Shown here: positions 1 to 12,100 of the stretch, piece by piece
Layout: each line of letters starts with the position of its first letter
How positions within the stretch are numbered: position 1 is the stretch's first letter
Source: Hyalella azteca
Taxonomy: Eukaryota; Arthropoda; Malacostraca; Amphipoda; Hyalellidae
NCBI RefSeq assembly: GCF_000764305.2
Contig: NW_025931701.1
Span: 248,001 to 312,000 of the forward strand
Reading direction: 5' to 3'
DNA: 64,000 nucleotides
Program-made: the position numbers and the translations under genes
The notes under the pieces: generated by a model
What the model was told of the DNA's origin: nothing
Databases searched by the model: none
What the model saw: the letters and a program-made list of their open reading frames with translations, nothing else

Positions 1-1235
1 TTTGTAGTCTCACATTACACATATTAAACACATTTGCTTGTTAAAGTTGTTACAATTTTTGCTCATAGTTGCAACGATCTCCCTTATTGTATATTGCGGC
101 ATAGTTTTGTTATTCTTGCGCACATACCGTAACAACTACCAAGGCCCTCGTATATATTAAGTCCAACGCAACCAAAAAGACGCTTCCGTTTACGTATTTG
201 CATCGTTTACTTTTCCATATTTATCCTATTTCAGTATAATTGTTATAATTTTCTTACCTATTATTGACTCGTATCTCAATCATCCGAATTTTTCCCCACT
301 ATCATGTTACTTATTTGTTTCTTCGAGTCTTGCCAATGTTCCGACAAGTAGTGTTTCCTCATCGATTTCTCCTCGCCTCCGAAAGTACGATTCCCATGTA
401 GGCGTTTGAGGAACACGAAATGTTTTGATGCCGCTCAATAGGAGCCATGTAAAGACTCGATGTTACACAAGACTTAGTGTGTCAGTTCGCTACCGAGCAG
501 CTTCCTCCCTCACAGCAACCCGGAAGCTGACAGACTTGGCGCTACTGGGGTCAGCGGTACCGCTTAAAGCTCTCTGCTATTGTGCTACCTTTTTACCCTA
601 TTTGGCAGCTCCCGGAAATCCTTACCTCGTACAAGTAAAATGTTCAATGGCTAGCTTGCAGCTCATTTAAATTTCGTGTATGATGCATTTAAAATACTGG
701 ATTTAAGTCGTGTTCATTGATATGAGCTGAAAGGTTTAGTGGCCGTGGCCAGATCTGCTTGTAATTAGGCCTACGTCATTCGTTTGCGACGTTCAACCTG
801 CTTGTTGAAACAAGTACATACCTGAGAACCTACCGACGTTGTTTGATAGTTAACTATGTACAGTGTTCACTTTTCTCACTATCAAATCTTTCCTTAGCCA
901 ATAGCAATAGAGTATCCAATACTCTAATAGAGTATGAAATATTGATGATAATAATTGACAGGAATATTTTAGTTTATTAAATTTTATAGCCACCTAACTC
1001 GGACTTTCGGTCTTCTAGTGATGTAATATATTAAATAAGTACTACCTAATCAAAGCGTTACACTATTCCATGCCTATTTTTCCATCTAGGCAGTGCAAAG
1101 AGTGTTCTTTTAAAACTGACAATCTCAGCAAATTATCAATAAATGATTTTTTTAATTATAACTCACTTTGCCGGGCGTTAATGATTCTGCAATTTCATTA
1201 CCTCGTGGTCTTCAGGATGAAGAAACCGTTACAAG
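1..1235. other. Left flank, no gene found
   Basis: AT-rich DNA with a GC-richer patch around 480-620. The open frame at 425-670 shows no recognisable protein features and I do not call it. No RNA gene is evident. Confidence 0.5.
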
Positions 1236-1433
1236 TATGACTCGAGTGAAGTTGCTGTATGACTCGAGTGAAGTTACTGTATGACTCGAGTGAAGTTACT
1301 GTATGACTCGAGTGAAGTTACTGTATGACTCGAGTGAAGTTACTGTATGACTCGAGTGTAGTTACTGTATGACTCGAGTGTAGTTACTGTATGACTCGAG
1401 TGTAGTTACTGTATGACTCGAGTTAAGTTACAG
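1236..1433. repeat. Tandem repeat, 22-bp unit, nine copies
   Basis: The unit reads TATGACTCGAGTGAAGTTAC followed by TG. Early copies have GTGAAG, later copies GTGTAG, and the last is degenerate. Each copy holds CTCGAG and the AP-1-like half site TGACTC. It lies about 0.9 kb upstream of the proposed receptor start exon. Confidence 0.97.
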
Positions 1434-2069
1434 TGTTGGCGGGGCAGCGGTTTTGGTGGCAGCGCAGAGCAGAAGTTGGGGTGTGCGCACTAAAGAGCAG
1501 CTCTGTATTAGTGGCTCCTCCGCCCCTGTGCCCTTGCTCCGGTATTTGGCATTCAGACCCCCTTATATGACCTTTCAACTGGTCTCGTGGTGGGGACGGC
1601 CAAACCCCTGAACCCCTCCCGCAGTAACCCCCTCCACTTCAGGGGCAAGTTGTTGTCCCCCGCTCTACACCGACGAACTCGTTCGTTCATGCCAAACCCG
1701 CCTCTGCGCGGAGATGGTGAAGGCTCTTACATGTTAGCTGAATGACGAGGATCTGAACGATTGGCATCATTTTGTTGAGGGTGTGAGGAATACAATTTTT
1801 CAACGTTCAAAATAATTTAGGATGGATCACTATGAATTTGCTTAAAATTACCCGTAGGTAGCTCACGCTTCATTATTTGCCTGTTTTACGATGGATATGG
1901 CAAATGATAGGAACAACATCTCGTGAAAAAGTGGCTCATGTAAAATTATAAAGCAAATAGACGGTTATATGATTCAAAGATGACATGCTTATTCTAGTGC
2001 ATTAACATCCAATTTTCTTATATTAGTAGCTATTGTTGTGGTCAGAATACACGGAGCTTATACGTAGAT
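1434..2069. other. GC-richer flank, no gene found
   Basis: About 1437-1720 is clearly richer in G and C than its surroundings, with several CCCC and GGGG runs. It could be promoter-proximal DNA of the receptor or an old repeat. Nothing decides between these. Confidence 0.3.
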
Positions 2070-2356
2070 GCCGTCACCTGATCACCGCGTCTGTTGCAAT
2101 AACTTTGAGCGCTTGACGTTGCCATCTTGCAGTAGTGGAGCTCACTTTCTGCTTAACTTGTTGAGTAGTTGACCCCTTGTGGTCACTTGGTGTGCGTGGC
2201 AAGGCTTGTCGAGCCTCCTAAATGATTAGCCTCGAGCATCCTCAATGTTGCGACGCCTCGCCGTTGGGGCGTGCGATGTTTAACCGCCCGTGCGGAAATA
2301 GGCGTTCGCAGCAAGCAGGTGTGCTTGCGTCTTCTGCGCTGGCCGCATGCGAGCAG
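2070..2356 (+). CDS. Candidate first exon of the nuclear receptor: 5' UTR plus ten coding bases
   Basis: The first assigned coding exon (8412) begins with the last two bases of a codon, so an upstream exon must supply one base. This GC-richer block ends in a good donor, GAGCAG|GTACGT at 2357. Just before it, ATG CGA GCA G (2347-2356) supplies exactly that base: the joined reading is M-R-A-E and then continues in frame. The -3 base is C, so the start context is poor. The left edge is only a guess at a non-coding 5' part. The phase match has about a one-in-three chance of being accidental, and another exon in the 6-kb gap could be the true start. Confidence 0.3.
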
Positions 2357-5300
2357 GTACGTATTTATGATCCCGATGTGTAATTAGCCCTCACCCTGTG
2401 CTAAAATTACTCACTTATTTTCGTTTACAAGATCGGGATTTTTTAAATTATTGACATTATTGTTCAAGCCTTGCTCCTTTCATTTAATATAAATATAGTT
2501 CATGCAGGATATTTTTAAGGTCATTTTCAATTACCTTGGGTAGAAGGATGTTTGCAAGTATCTGCTGTATATGTATACATTAAGTATTAGGAAATTATTT
2601 CTGAGAAACTGTATTTTACTGTGGCTGTTGTAAGTTTTTCTTCCTGTTGGAATACTTCAGTTCGTTTAATTAGTCATTTTTTCAATCATTCGGTATTTGT
2701 GATATCAACTTGAACGATGGAGTGAAGGCGCTAACATTACTATGCTTCTGAAACAATATTAATTTTTTGTGCATTCAAAATTTATCTGTTATATTTGACC
2801 AGCATAGTCATTCGAGAACAACTATTCATTTGAGTTCGAAGATATTGATTCAATTTAAACTGAAGTTTTTTCATTGAGCTTGTAGCTTACATATAGATAT
2901 ATATTTTTTACTTTTTAATAGAATTTAGTTCAATCTTCGTTCGGCACATATATATATGTATATTCGCGATTTATATTTATGACTTTCGTAATCTTAAAAT
3001 ATTCGTTGCGATTTGAAATAGTGTTATGTTCCAATTTCTCATTACATCCGTGAGCAGCGTATTGCGGTTTCATTAATTCAGCTTCATTAATCGAAGGCGT
3101 TGATTTTAACTTGGAATTTTTAGATTGAGGCCAATTTCTAGCATGTCACATTCGGATGACTTGCATTTCCTTGTTGACGCATGAGCCGAACAGCGTCATT
3201 GCTGGCCGAGACATGCTCGCTTCTGACGTATGCTATAGTGACTTATATGTGACTTATTCACAATGAAGTAGTTCTTCTCGATCTCCCAAAGCTCAAAGCA
3301 ACACTCAGACCGTTTTTATAGCTTTGTCAGAGAAAATAAGTTGCATTGTTCGAATATTTGTGGAACATTTTCCAAGTTTTACTTACAGGCATGAGTAAAA
3401 TTTATGTTGACTATTTCAATTGCAGAACGCCTGCCGCTGGAAAAATAATATTTGCGTGAATAAGATAATATTTGCGTCTATATATTGTTAAATGATTGAT
3501 TTTTTTAAGCTAAGTGGCAGCTTCAGATTTTAAATTTATAATCTACTATTGGATTTTGTGCACAGACTCGGCACTATAATGTCAAACGCGATTAGTTGAG
3601 CACGTTTATGGACGTCAAGCGGACATATATGGCGCTATATAGGAGCCCTCGTCTGGCTCATGTGTTCTCCATCCTTGAAAATTTTTAAGTGGTCCCAGCC
3701 TCTTCTCCGTGTACTCCTTAAGGCCATGCGCCAATTATCGCTGATTATTAGCCCATTATGTGAAGTTTGCTAATATATATTAGTGAAAATAGTTTCATTT
3801 GTGGACGGTGAGTCAAATATTTCCATGCTCAATTGGCAAATGGACCCCAAAGCTCATTTACATCTGGAAAATAATTTACTTGATAATTAAGGGGCTTGAA
3901 GTTTAACGGTGTGCGCCTAGTTTTTTTATGTAATTTAGAAATTTATTATTTACTATGAACGCATTAGATTTCATGCGAACTCCTTTATTAAATTCTTCAT
4001 TCAACCATTTTCTACGATAAAGGCATTTGTGTATAGCACCCTTTTAAGTTTCTGCCAATTTTAAATTTGTGTTCAACGAGCTTGGCAGAGTAATGTACAA
4101 TGCTGACATCTATGGAGGGCCATTGTCAGGTATAGAGGTCTTGTATGTACACTCGCTGCTGCTGACCTGAAACATAGGCAGGAAATGTTCGAGGTGAGCA
4201 TACAAATAGCTACGAAGATACAGAAATATCTACAAGTTGGTTGTCCGTGTTTTAGGAAATCAATGATGTTGGCATTAATGATGAGAAGATGAAAATTTCA
4301 CGTTCCCTTTCTCGTCCTGATTACATGTTACATTTCTACAACTTACAATGCAATATCATTCCGATTAGTCTGTTTTCATAGTAACCGATCTAGAAAACAT
4401 AATGCCCACTCTCGAACGAAATTGATTATTCTTTGTAAAAATGTAACAGATTCGATTGAGTCGGTCCCGTTTTGTCACTTGAGCGAAAAGGCGTCGCCTA
4501 TAGCACTTCTACTCAACTAATATTGATAACTCCAGGAAGTAATATTAAGTAGTGCTTGCTGCCTATCTGGCTCATTCTGGGATGCTGGCGATGTACAGTT
4601 GGAGACAACTTTTTACTTGCTCGAGTTTTTCAGCGATGCTCCATAGCGATGTTGTGCGAGCTTCGTCGTACCTGAGACCCTCGCAGCTGCACGTAACGAG
4701 GTTATAGCGTCCCTCGTTCATCAGAATAGCCAAGTTCGCGGACTGCGTTTTTTTTTCGTAACAAACTTGGCAAATAGCATTTATGTGATCTACCTTCCGA
4801 ATCAATGTGATAATATATGATTGGTTGAGCTACTTTGAACTAAAGTTTTGCACGTGTATGTATTTGTTGATTTCTGAATTAGCCAACTAAAATGTAAGTT
4901 AATATTAAGAAAATTCTATTTATTGGTGACAGTCGAATGACTTTTGAAACATTGAACCATCTTGTAAGTTTTCAGCGATCGCGGTCAAATTTTTTAAGTA
5001 TGCTGAAGCTCAGGGTTACACGAAATTAACAAAATATTACAACATAATTTTTGTTGAACTTATTAGCCTATTAGTCAGGTTATTTCTCTGCCAATGTTTT
5101 TTGATGACGTTTGATTGTAGTAGTCATGATGTGCAATTCTTTTCTGACTCGTTGTTGTTAAGCCGAAACTCGATTTTGTACTTGTGTTACTGAATGAAAG
5201 GCTTGACTAGCTTTGATCAATGGCCTGCCTTGCAGGCGGTAGGTTGAGGGCAACCACGTATGTGTGAGCGAAGGATGTGTGTGTGTATGTGTGTGCGTCT

Positions 5301-8300
5301 ATGCGCAGTCTGAATGTGTGGCTGCGGCCAGTCTCGCGTGACCTTCAGCCGCGGTAGCATTGGTCAGTGGAGCGCCCTACTAACTGCTACCGCCTCCCAT
5401 CCAGGGCCACTTGCCTGCCTCAGCTTCTCTCACCGCCTACGTCAAATCCTTGCTCTCCGTTCGTACTCATGTCCTGATTGTTTTATTTTATCTATTTTTT
5501 TGCGATCCTTAAGCCTCGTCTGTGATGGTTTGCATCTTCATTTATATCAGTTAATTCTTATTTTATGTTCTTCTGTATATTACGCAAACTGTGTGACTAA
5601 ATTGAAGGTCTGGATTGATCTTGTGCCGTTCTTGGAAAAAATATATGCTTATGGCTCGTGCCTAGAAATTTTTATATTAATAAGCAAAGACACCTGATGC
5701 AGAGCTAAGAACTGAACAGATGTACGGTTGTTATTGGTAAAACGGTTTTCCCAACTGCTTCTGAAAGAAATGGAAGTTCTATGTTTAAATTGTTGATGGT
5801 TTCGAAATGCTAAACAGTGGCTTCTACTACGTTAGGTGAAGTTTCGATTTTTCGTGCCGGTGAGTTCGAAGTTTAAAATTAATCACGTTTTCTCCATTCA
5901 GTGTTTCAAAGCAGACGAGTTTTGAAAAAAGTACGAGTCTTCGAGGCAGAATGGTTTGTTATTCAAATTTGTGTCAACTTTTTAGAACAATCGCTTAGTC
6001 CATCTGACCGTTGCGCAACGCGTAAGATTTGGCACGTCCTGGAAGCAAGATGTGTTACTCAACGGTGATTGTGAAGAGTTTGCCTTGTGTAGTGTATTCA
6101 TTAAGCTGAGAACTCGACACTGTAGGGGTGATCATGACACAACGTGTGTCTCTAGTTCATCAGACATGGGTGTGGTCCAGTGCCTTACATGCTATCCAGC
6201 CACGAACTTCACTTATGTCTTTAGCGTGCAATGGCCTGCTAACAGTGTTTGCTTTTACCATGAATTTTTAGGATGTTACATTATTTGTACATGTATCATA
6301 ATTAGAAAGATAATTTTGTAGATGTGTATATTTGGTATTAAGGCAATAATTAAGTGAAGAGTTTGAACTACCGTTCTGTTTTGAAGCCATAAATCACGGA
6401 TATTTTTATTATTCTCCAGATTTTGAATATGAATGTATACTTCTCAGCACTGACATTTTTCTTTTAAATATTTTGCGTGTCAATATTATCCCCAAAGTTA
6501 TATTTTACAGTAGATTTCAGTGCTGACTTTTCTGAGGATTCGAATCAAGTTTTAGTTATAACAACACTTGCAACAATAAACACTTGATAAGTTTCTAAAA
6601 TGCCGTGAGTGTCGGATAACCGGGAACACGAGGGTAGCTTTTGCTCGGTGCTAGTGCTGAGCAGTTCCAGAGCAATAATGCTACCCACAGTCTGTCGGCT
6701 ACCGCTGCCAGCAACAAGTTTTTGCCTTCTATCTTGACCTTCGTTGCCTGCGGGTCTACCCCTCCTTATCTTCTCAGCTAAAGGCTTCCTATGCTACTAA
6801 AAAGCGTACAGAATAAGGGCAAACTATCGCCCACCCATTACTAGCTCAGCCATCAGCCGATCCGTACAGCTCTAAAGGCAACTACCTTCGCCTTGCCATT
6901 GTTACTACGCAGTCTCGATGATTTACACAGTTTTAACTGCTCCCATATATTGCTTTATTGAGTGCTAGGCCTTGCCGATTCTTTATTCGATATGTTACAC
7001 TTCGAGTCGGAAGTAATTATGTTTTACCAATTAGCTTGCAATCGTTATTGGATATTTGGATATTAATAAGTTGATTTATTACACTTAAGTGGGAGTAGTT
7101 GTAATTTGGAACGTAAATTTTGTATATTCTTATAGGAAAAATTGCACAACTTTCTGAATTACTTAGCGTTGTCGCTGTTTGCAGGGAAGCTGAGCTATGC
7201 AAACACTTCACTGTTGTTCCTTCTGTATAAAAGGCAGGTTAGAAGTATACCTCACTTCAATTACCTAAGATGGTTTTTGTGTTGAAATCAAACAAGTCCA
7301 TTTTAATTTCATGACCTATTAAAGTTGTATTTGTTAGTAAAATCACTAAGCACTCCGTAACCTCAGTCCATTCAATCACTTGAATGGCTGCATTCTTCAT
7401 TCATGTGTGCTTTAGATACTTGTGTGGATTCTAACCACTTCATTCATGTGTGCTTTAGATATTTGAGGTATTTCTTTCCACTTTTTTGACCAAACAACTC
7501 GCATCTTTGGCAATTGATGAAATCAAACACGTAATATTGCTTATTTCAAACAATATTACGTGTTTAAACAACAATAGTTTACTCCATTGCCAGCGAAGTG
7601 GTTTTATTTAACGCTGCATGACCTCTTACATGACACGGTCTGCGCCTGCTGTTCTCACCTTCCTTTATGGCACATGGCTGAATGCACACTGGTGGCCACA
7701 CTCTATTCGATCGTCACAACCTCACCTAGTGTTGTTCAATGGCGCCTCGTGACGAAATATTTCCTTAAAAAGAATGCCATCGTTGTTCTGAAGCTTCTTT
7801 TGAAGCGATCTTTATGGTTCAGGAGCCGCAATTTAGCCGCAGCATCGTTGCTAAATTTGCAATGTTGTTTCTGATTCTTTATTTCAAGTTTTCGTCAAAT
7901 TATTAGTTTGGTTTGAACATCGTTACAAATGAAGTAAAACTTCTCGTCGTATGACCATTATAGTTTTCTTACTTATATCAACTAAACACTTTTATTTTGT
8001 TTTTTGTGCTTCAGTTAATTTATTTTAGAAAGAAGAGTCTACATTGGAAATTATCGTAAATTAAAACTCATTTAACTGTTTCTTGTCGAATCGTCTATTC
8101 AAGAAATTCTAAAAGTCACTTAGCCCTGTTATTGATATTTATTCAGAATAAAATATCGACAACTCAATTACCAATAAATTTATTTCATCAATATTTAGAG
8201 AGGAGAAATTCAATTGAAAAAAGAAAATTCCTGCAAAAATTCCAATACATTCATATTCAAATCATTCAAGCTTATGCCTCGATGAACAGAATGTAGATAA

Positions 8301-8411
8301 ATGTCTGTATTTCTACTACACCCTGCACTTTTTTGTGCCCCTGCAAACTTAAATTCCTAATGTAAAATATGAAGTTTGTTATTTTAACGTTTTGTACTTC
8401 TTCCTGTGCAG
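2357..8411 (+). other. Presumed first intron of the nuclear receptor
   Basis: About 6 kb of AT-rich DNA with no convincing coding exon. It holds a TG-rich simple repeat near 5275-5310, GC-richer patches near 5220-5470 and 6600-6900, a 24-bp direct repeat (7395-7418 and 7438-7461), and a 15-bp hairpin (7525-7565). A further upstream exon could be hidden here. Confidence 0.4.
7525..7565. repeat. Short perfect inverted repeat
   Basis: The arms AAACACGTAATATTG (7525-7539) and its reverse complement (7551-7565) are separated by 11 bases. No flanking duplication was seen. Confidence 0.85.
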
Positions 8412-9120
8412 AAATAGCCTCAAGCCGTACGGACCGTAGTGTACCAGCCACCACAACCATCCTCACAGTGCCTACCGTACAGCCTCGACTGCTCACCCAT
8501 AGCCTTAACTTGCCACCCACTAGTTCTGGACCCCCAATTAATTGCAATAAAACGACCTACGAGTCGTCGCATAGTACTAAATCTTTAGTTTCCAACTCGA
8601 TTTTGGATGTTCCCAACGACGCATCTTCCGTCTCTACTACCCGCGACTCAAATACGGAGTTTGGTCCAACGGACTCGCCCTCGGAACGATTTCTGATCGA
8701 TTGTGACGAGTCGAATGAAGCCGCGACGTCCACTTCACCAACTACGGTGACAGACAAAAACTCTTCCTTCTCTCCGGCTCTCATTGTCCCTTCCGCCTTA
8801 TTGGACAGTCGACAAGCTGCATCAGACAGCAAGTTGATTCCCACTTCTCTACCACCAAACACTTTGAAGAGCAACCCCCATAGCTCTTCTGAGGCCTCGC
8901 CGCGTTCCCCTAGCACTTCGCTAGTAGAAACTCCCGCATTAATACCTCCAATGCCCGCGTCGTCCCTCCTTGACAATTCTGCATTGATCAACTGTTCGAC
9001 TTCTTCGTCCCCCGCCAGCCTCATGGTGACCAATCCTGCCCTCTTCAGCCACAGCATGCTGGGGGCCAGCCATCATACCCTCCTGCTTGCCAACGCTGCA
9101 GTTTCGAACGCTGGCTCCCC
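8412..9120 (+). CDS. Hr78: Nuclear receptor exon: Ser/Thr/Pro-rich N-terminal (A/B) region
   Basis: The acceptor is TTCCTGTGCAG and the donor is GTAAGT. The 709 bases are open in one frame and encode a low-complexity, Ser-, Thr- and Pro-rich segment of about 236 residues, typical of a nuclear-receptor A/B domain. It leaves two bases (CC) that join the A at 12422 to make Pro. It has no recognisable fold and is longer than the corresponding region of known TR2/TR4 proteins. The antisense strand is also open across 8557-9057, which I read as a shadow of this exon. Confidence 0.85.
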
Positions 9121-12100
9121 GTAAGTCATCATTGCTGCTAGACTCACTGGTTTTCTTTTTACTTGGTAATCTTATACGTGTATACTGATAATGCAAAGTA
9201 TCTTAATCTTTACTTCTCTGAGTGTTTCGTCCGTGAAATTACCAAAATAGCGGACAATTTTACTGTTCATCTCGAGTTCTTCTTCTATATCTCTTCATCT
9301 TACAACTTTATAAGTGTTCTCATATAATATATTCTGCTGTATTTTTCTTGAAATCCCTTTACCCTTATTTTTAACCTTTCGCTTAGTCATCAAAGAGTAT
9401 GTTCTCCTCATTTTTCTTTTCAGCTACACTTACCTCACCAACGCTGTCGTAACCAAAGCCATTCAACATGGATTCTTTGGCTCAGCCTTAGCGTTGTTAC
9501 GTACGGCAAAGCAATTATTTTCTGTATTTGAGAGCAGATTGTGCGTGAAATTTTTGAAGTAACACGTTGATTTCGTATAATGGTTCTAGTAGCGATTTAT
9601 TTTTCTCTTGGACTTCCTCGTCTAAAAATTCTTCATTGTTATCTGTGTCATCACGGAATCATCTTCCCCACATGAGTCTATTTTCCTCTTTCTATGTCAC
9701 TATGTCACATAGTTGTTTGTCATTGTGTTTCTGCAGTTGATTACTTCCGTTCAATTAAACGGCCAGATAGAATGGCTCCTCGATTCAGTTGAGGCTGTTG
9801 ACTAACAGTTGTTAAGTCACGTTGCCTCCATGTTCAAATTAACGTATAATGTGTTTAAAATAATAGTCCATTTAGATGAAAACGACTACATTAATTCAAG
9901 TTAAATAATGAAATTAAGTTGATTTCAAACTCTTGGTAATCTCTGTTTTCTGGAAATCACCTTTATTCTCTTGCGAAAAACCTTGAAGAGATTCAGGTAT
10001 GATTAAGACCCTAAAGATCCTGCACGACAATCTTGCTAGTTTTTCTTGAATAAGAAGCTACGTATAAGGAATGCAGTATATTTACGTTGCGGATGTGGAC
10101 TCCTTAAAATGTCAGCTATTCACGACCGCCCGAGTTGCACTGGTTTCCAGACTGGCACTCCTCGGTCCGTCTCCGGCCGTCCTGACCGCGGCACCGGGTC
10201 ACTTTTTGTGACCTCGCTCGAGAGCATCGAGCTTTCTTCCCCTTGTGACATTTGCAGCACAGTTAGCGGATTTTTTTACTGCTCTACGGTTAACGTCACA
10301 AAGTTAAAGATTAAAGATTTTTAGAGATTTAAAGATTAAATTTTAATTTATAATTTAAAGATTTATAAATTAAAGCGGAAATTACCATTACGAATTATAG
10401 CAACGGCATTATTTCTTCTTTAAATTTTTGCTGTCTAATCCGTTTCTGTTGATATTCTATTGATATGTTATCACCTCTTCTGTTCATATATCCGTTTCTC
10501 GACCGGTTGAAATTTGGTTGATAATGTTATAGTTCAAAATAAAGTTTTCAATATCATAGCGTGTGAAGGAATTGGAATTGGCTATTGACTTCAAAAATTA
10601 AATTTACATCGCAGTGCCTTCCGCTGCATTGAGTTCATTCTCAACCGAGCAAAGCAGTCTTTGGGATTTAACTCTATTTTATTAATTAGGTACACTAATG
10701 ATTTATCGTTAGCCTTATTCTCTAAGAAAATTACATGCTGATCATGGCCAATTATAATCAGAATATTTAATCTACATTAAAACTACACCAGAATGCATTA
10801 TATGTACTCACTTTCAAGCGTTACTTAATTATACATTTCTATCGGTACATTGGTCGCAACAATTAGCTTGAACTAGCCGTCCGCTAGAAGTTCGTTTGCT
10901 CGTAGAGAGCTTGATGCTGAGCGCAGGTATTGTCTTGAGTCATTGTGTAGTGTCACTGTGTTCGGTGCCGTTTGTCTTGAGTCATTGTGTAGTGTCACTG
11001 TGTCGGTGCCGTTTGTCTTGAGTCATTGTGTGGTGTCGCTGTGTCGGTGCCGTTTGTCTTGAGTCGTTGTGTAGTGTCACTGTGCTGGTGCCGACAAGCT
11101 GGCCTGGAATGCTCTTGCTGGGGGCGGTCGGCCGGTCACGCCCTATGCCTTCTTCTGCCTAGAGGCCTCCTTGCTCTGACCTACCGGGCGTTCATTATCA
11201 GAATCTTCACACTTCCGTTTACTAAGCTTTTGATCTAGTTCGGTTAGCTAATTTTTCTAAGATCTTTGCCACTATTTAGCTGCAAATAGCAATCTGAGAT
11301 AATTTTTTCGGTATAAACACTTGGCATTTGTTCATACATGGTTTTATCGATCCAACATGACCTTGTTAAATTAAAAACTGCTGTAGCCTATGAGTCAAAT
11401 TTCACAACAATTTTTATTCGTGAGGAAAAGCAAGTATGTGTTTATGACACACTTATTCCATCTCACACGATCACGTGTGTTACGTCGCTTGCTATCAATT
11501 CTTGAAAATCCAAGAGTGCCTCGCATAGTTTCATCTTAGCTCTAGTACAAATGAAGTGGCGGGATGAACTTGTACTCAGAATCTAGTTCTTTTTTTTTCT
11601 CACATGTAAGAGCTGACCTGTTGCCTGGCAGACTATAACAATGCAGCGGACCGCATTGCTGCAGGAGATGCCGTCAGCGCAGCTCTGACCCTTGCTGTGT
11701 GCCGTCTCTGCTTCCTTCCTATCTATGCCGGGCTGCTACTGGCCGCTGTTTAGCTTTCGCAATTCCCTCTATTTATCATTATTTTTATGTTAGATTTGAA
11801 CTATTCACTTATTTTTTCTACTGCTTCTATCTCATTAAAGTCCTACCATTCTATTTTTTTATCCGTTTGTTCTTTCATGTTGAGTTGTTCGACGAATGTT
11901 GAACTAACTGTACATTCCTTTGGGGTGATCAACTACTTCTCTTTGAACCGAAAGATTGATTATTTAGATAGCTCATTGGCGACGACATTAGTTTTTTTGT
12001 AACTCACTGCGCAAATATAATTAGAACATTCATTAGACCAATAATCTCGATTTAAGCAGAATTTGGTTGCAATTTTTTGAGCAGAAATATCTTCATCCTT

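Noticed and set aside
8369..8411. An in-frame ATG giving M-K-F-V-I-L-T-F-C at the start of the receptor exon, resembling a signal peptide
   Set aside because: The bases form a pyrimidine-rich tract ending TGTGCAG, a splice acceptor, and a signal peptide makes no sense on a nuclear receptor.
8557..9057. A 166-codon open frame on the minus strand
   Set aside because: It is antisense to the receptor's Ser/Thr-rich exon; codon bias of the sense strand keeps it open.
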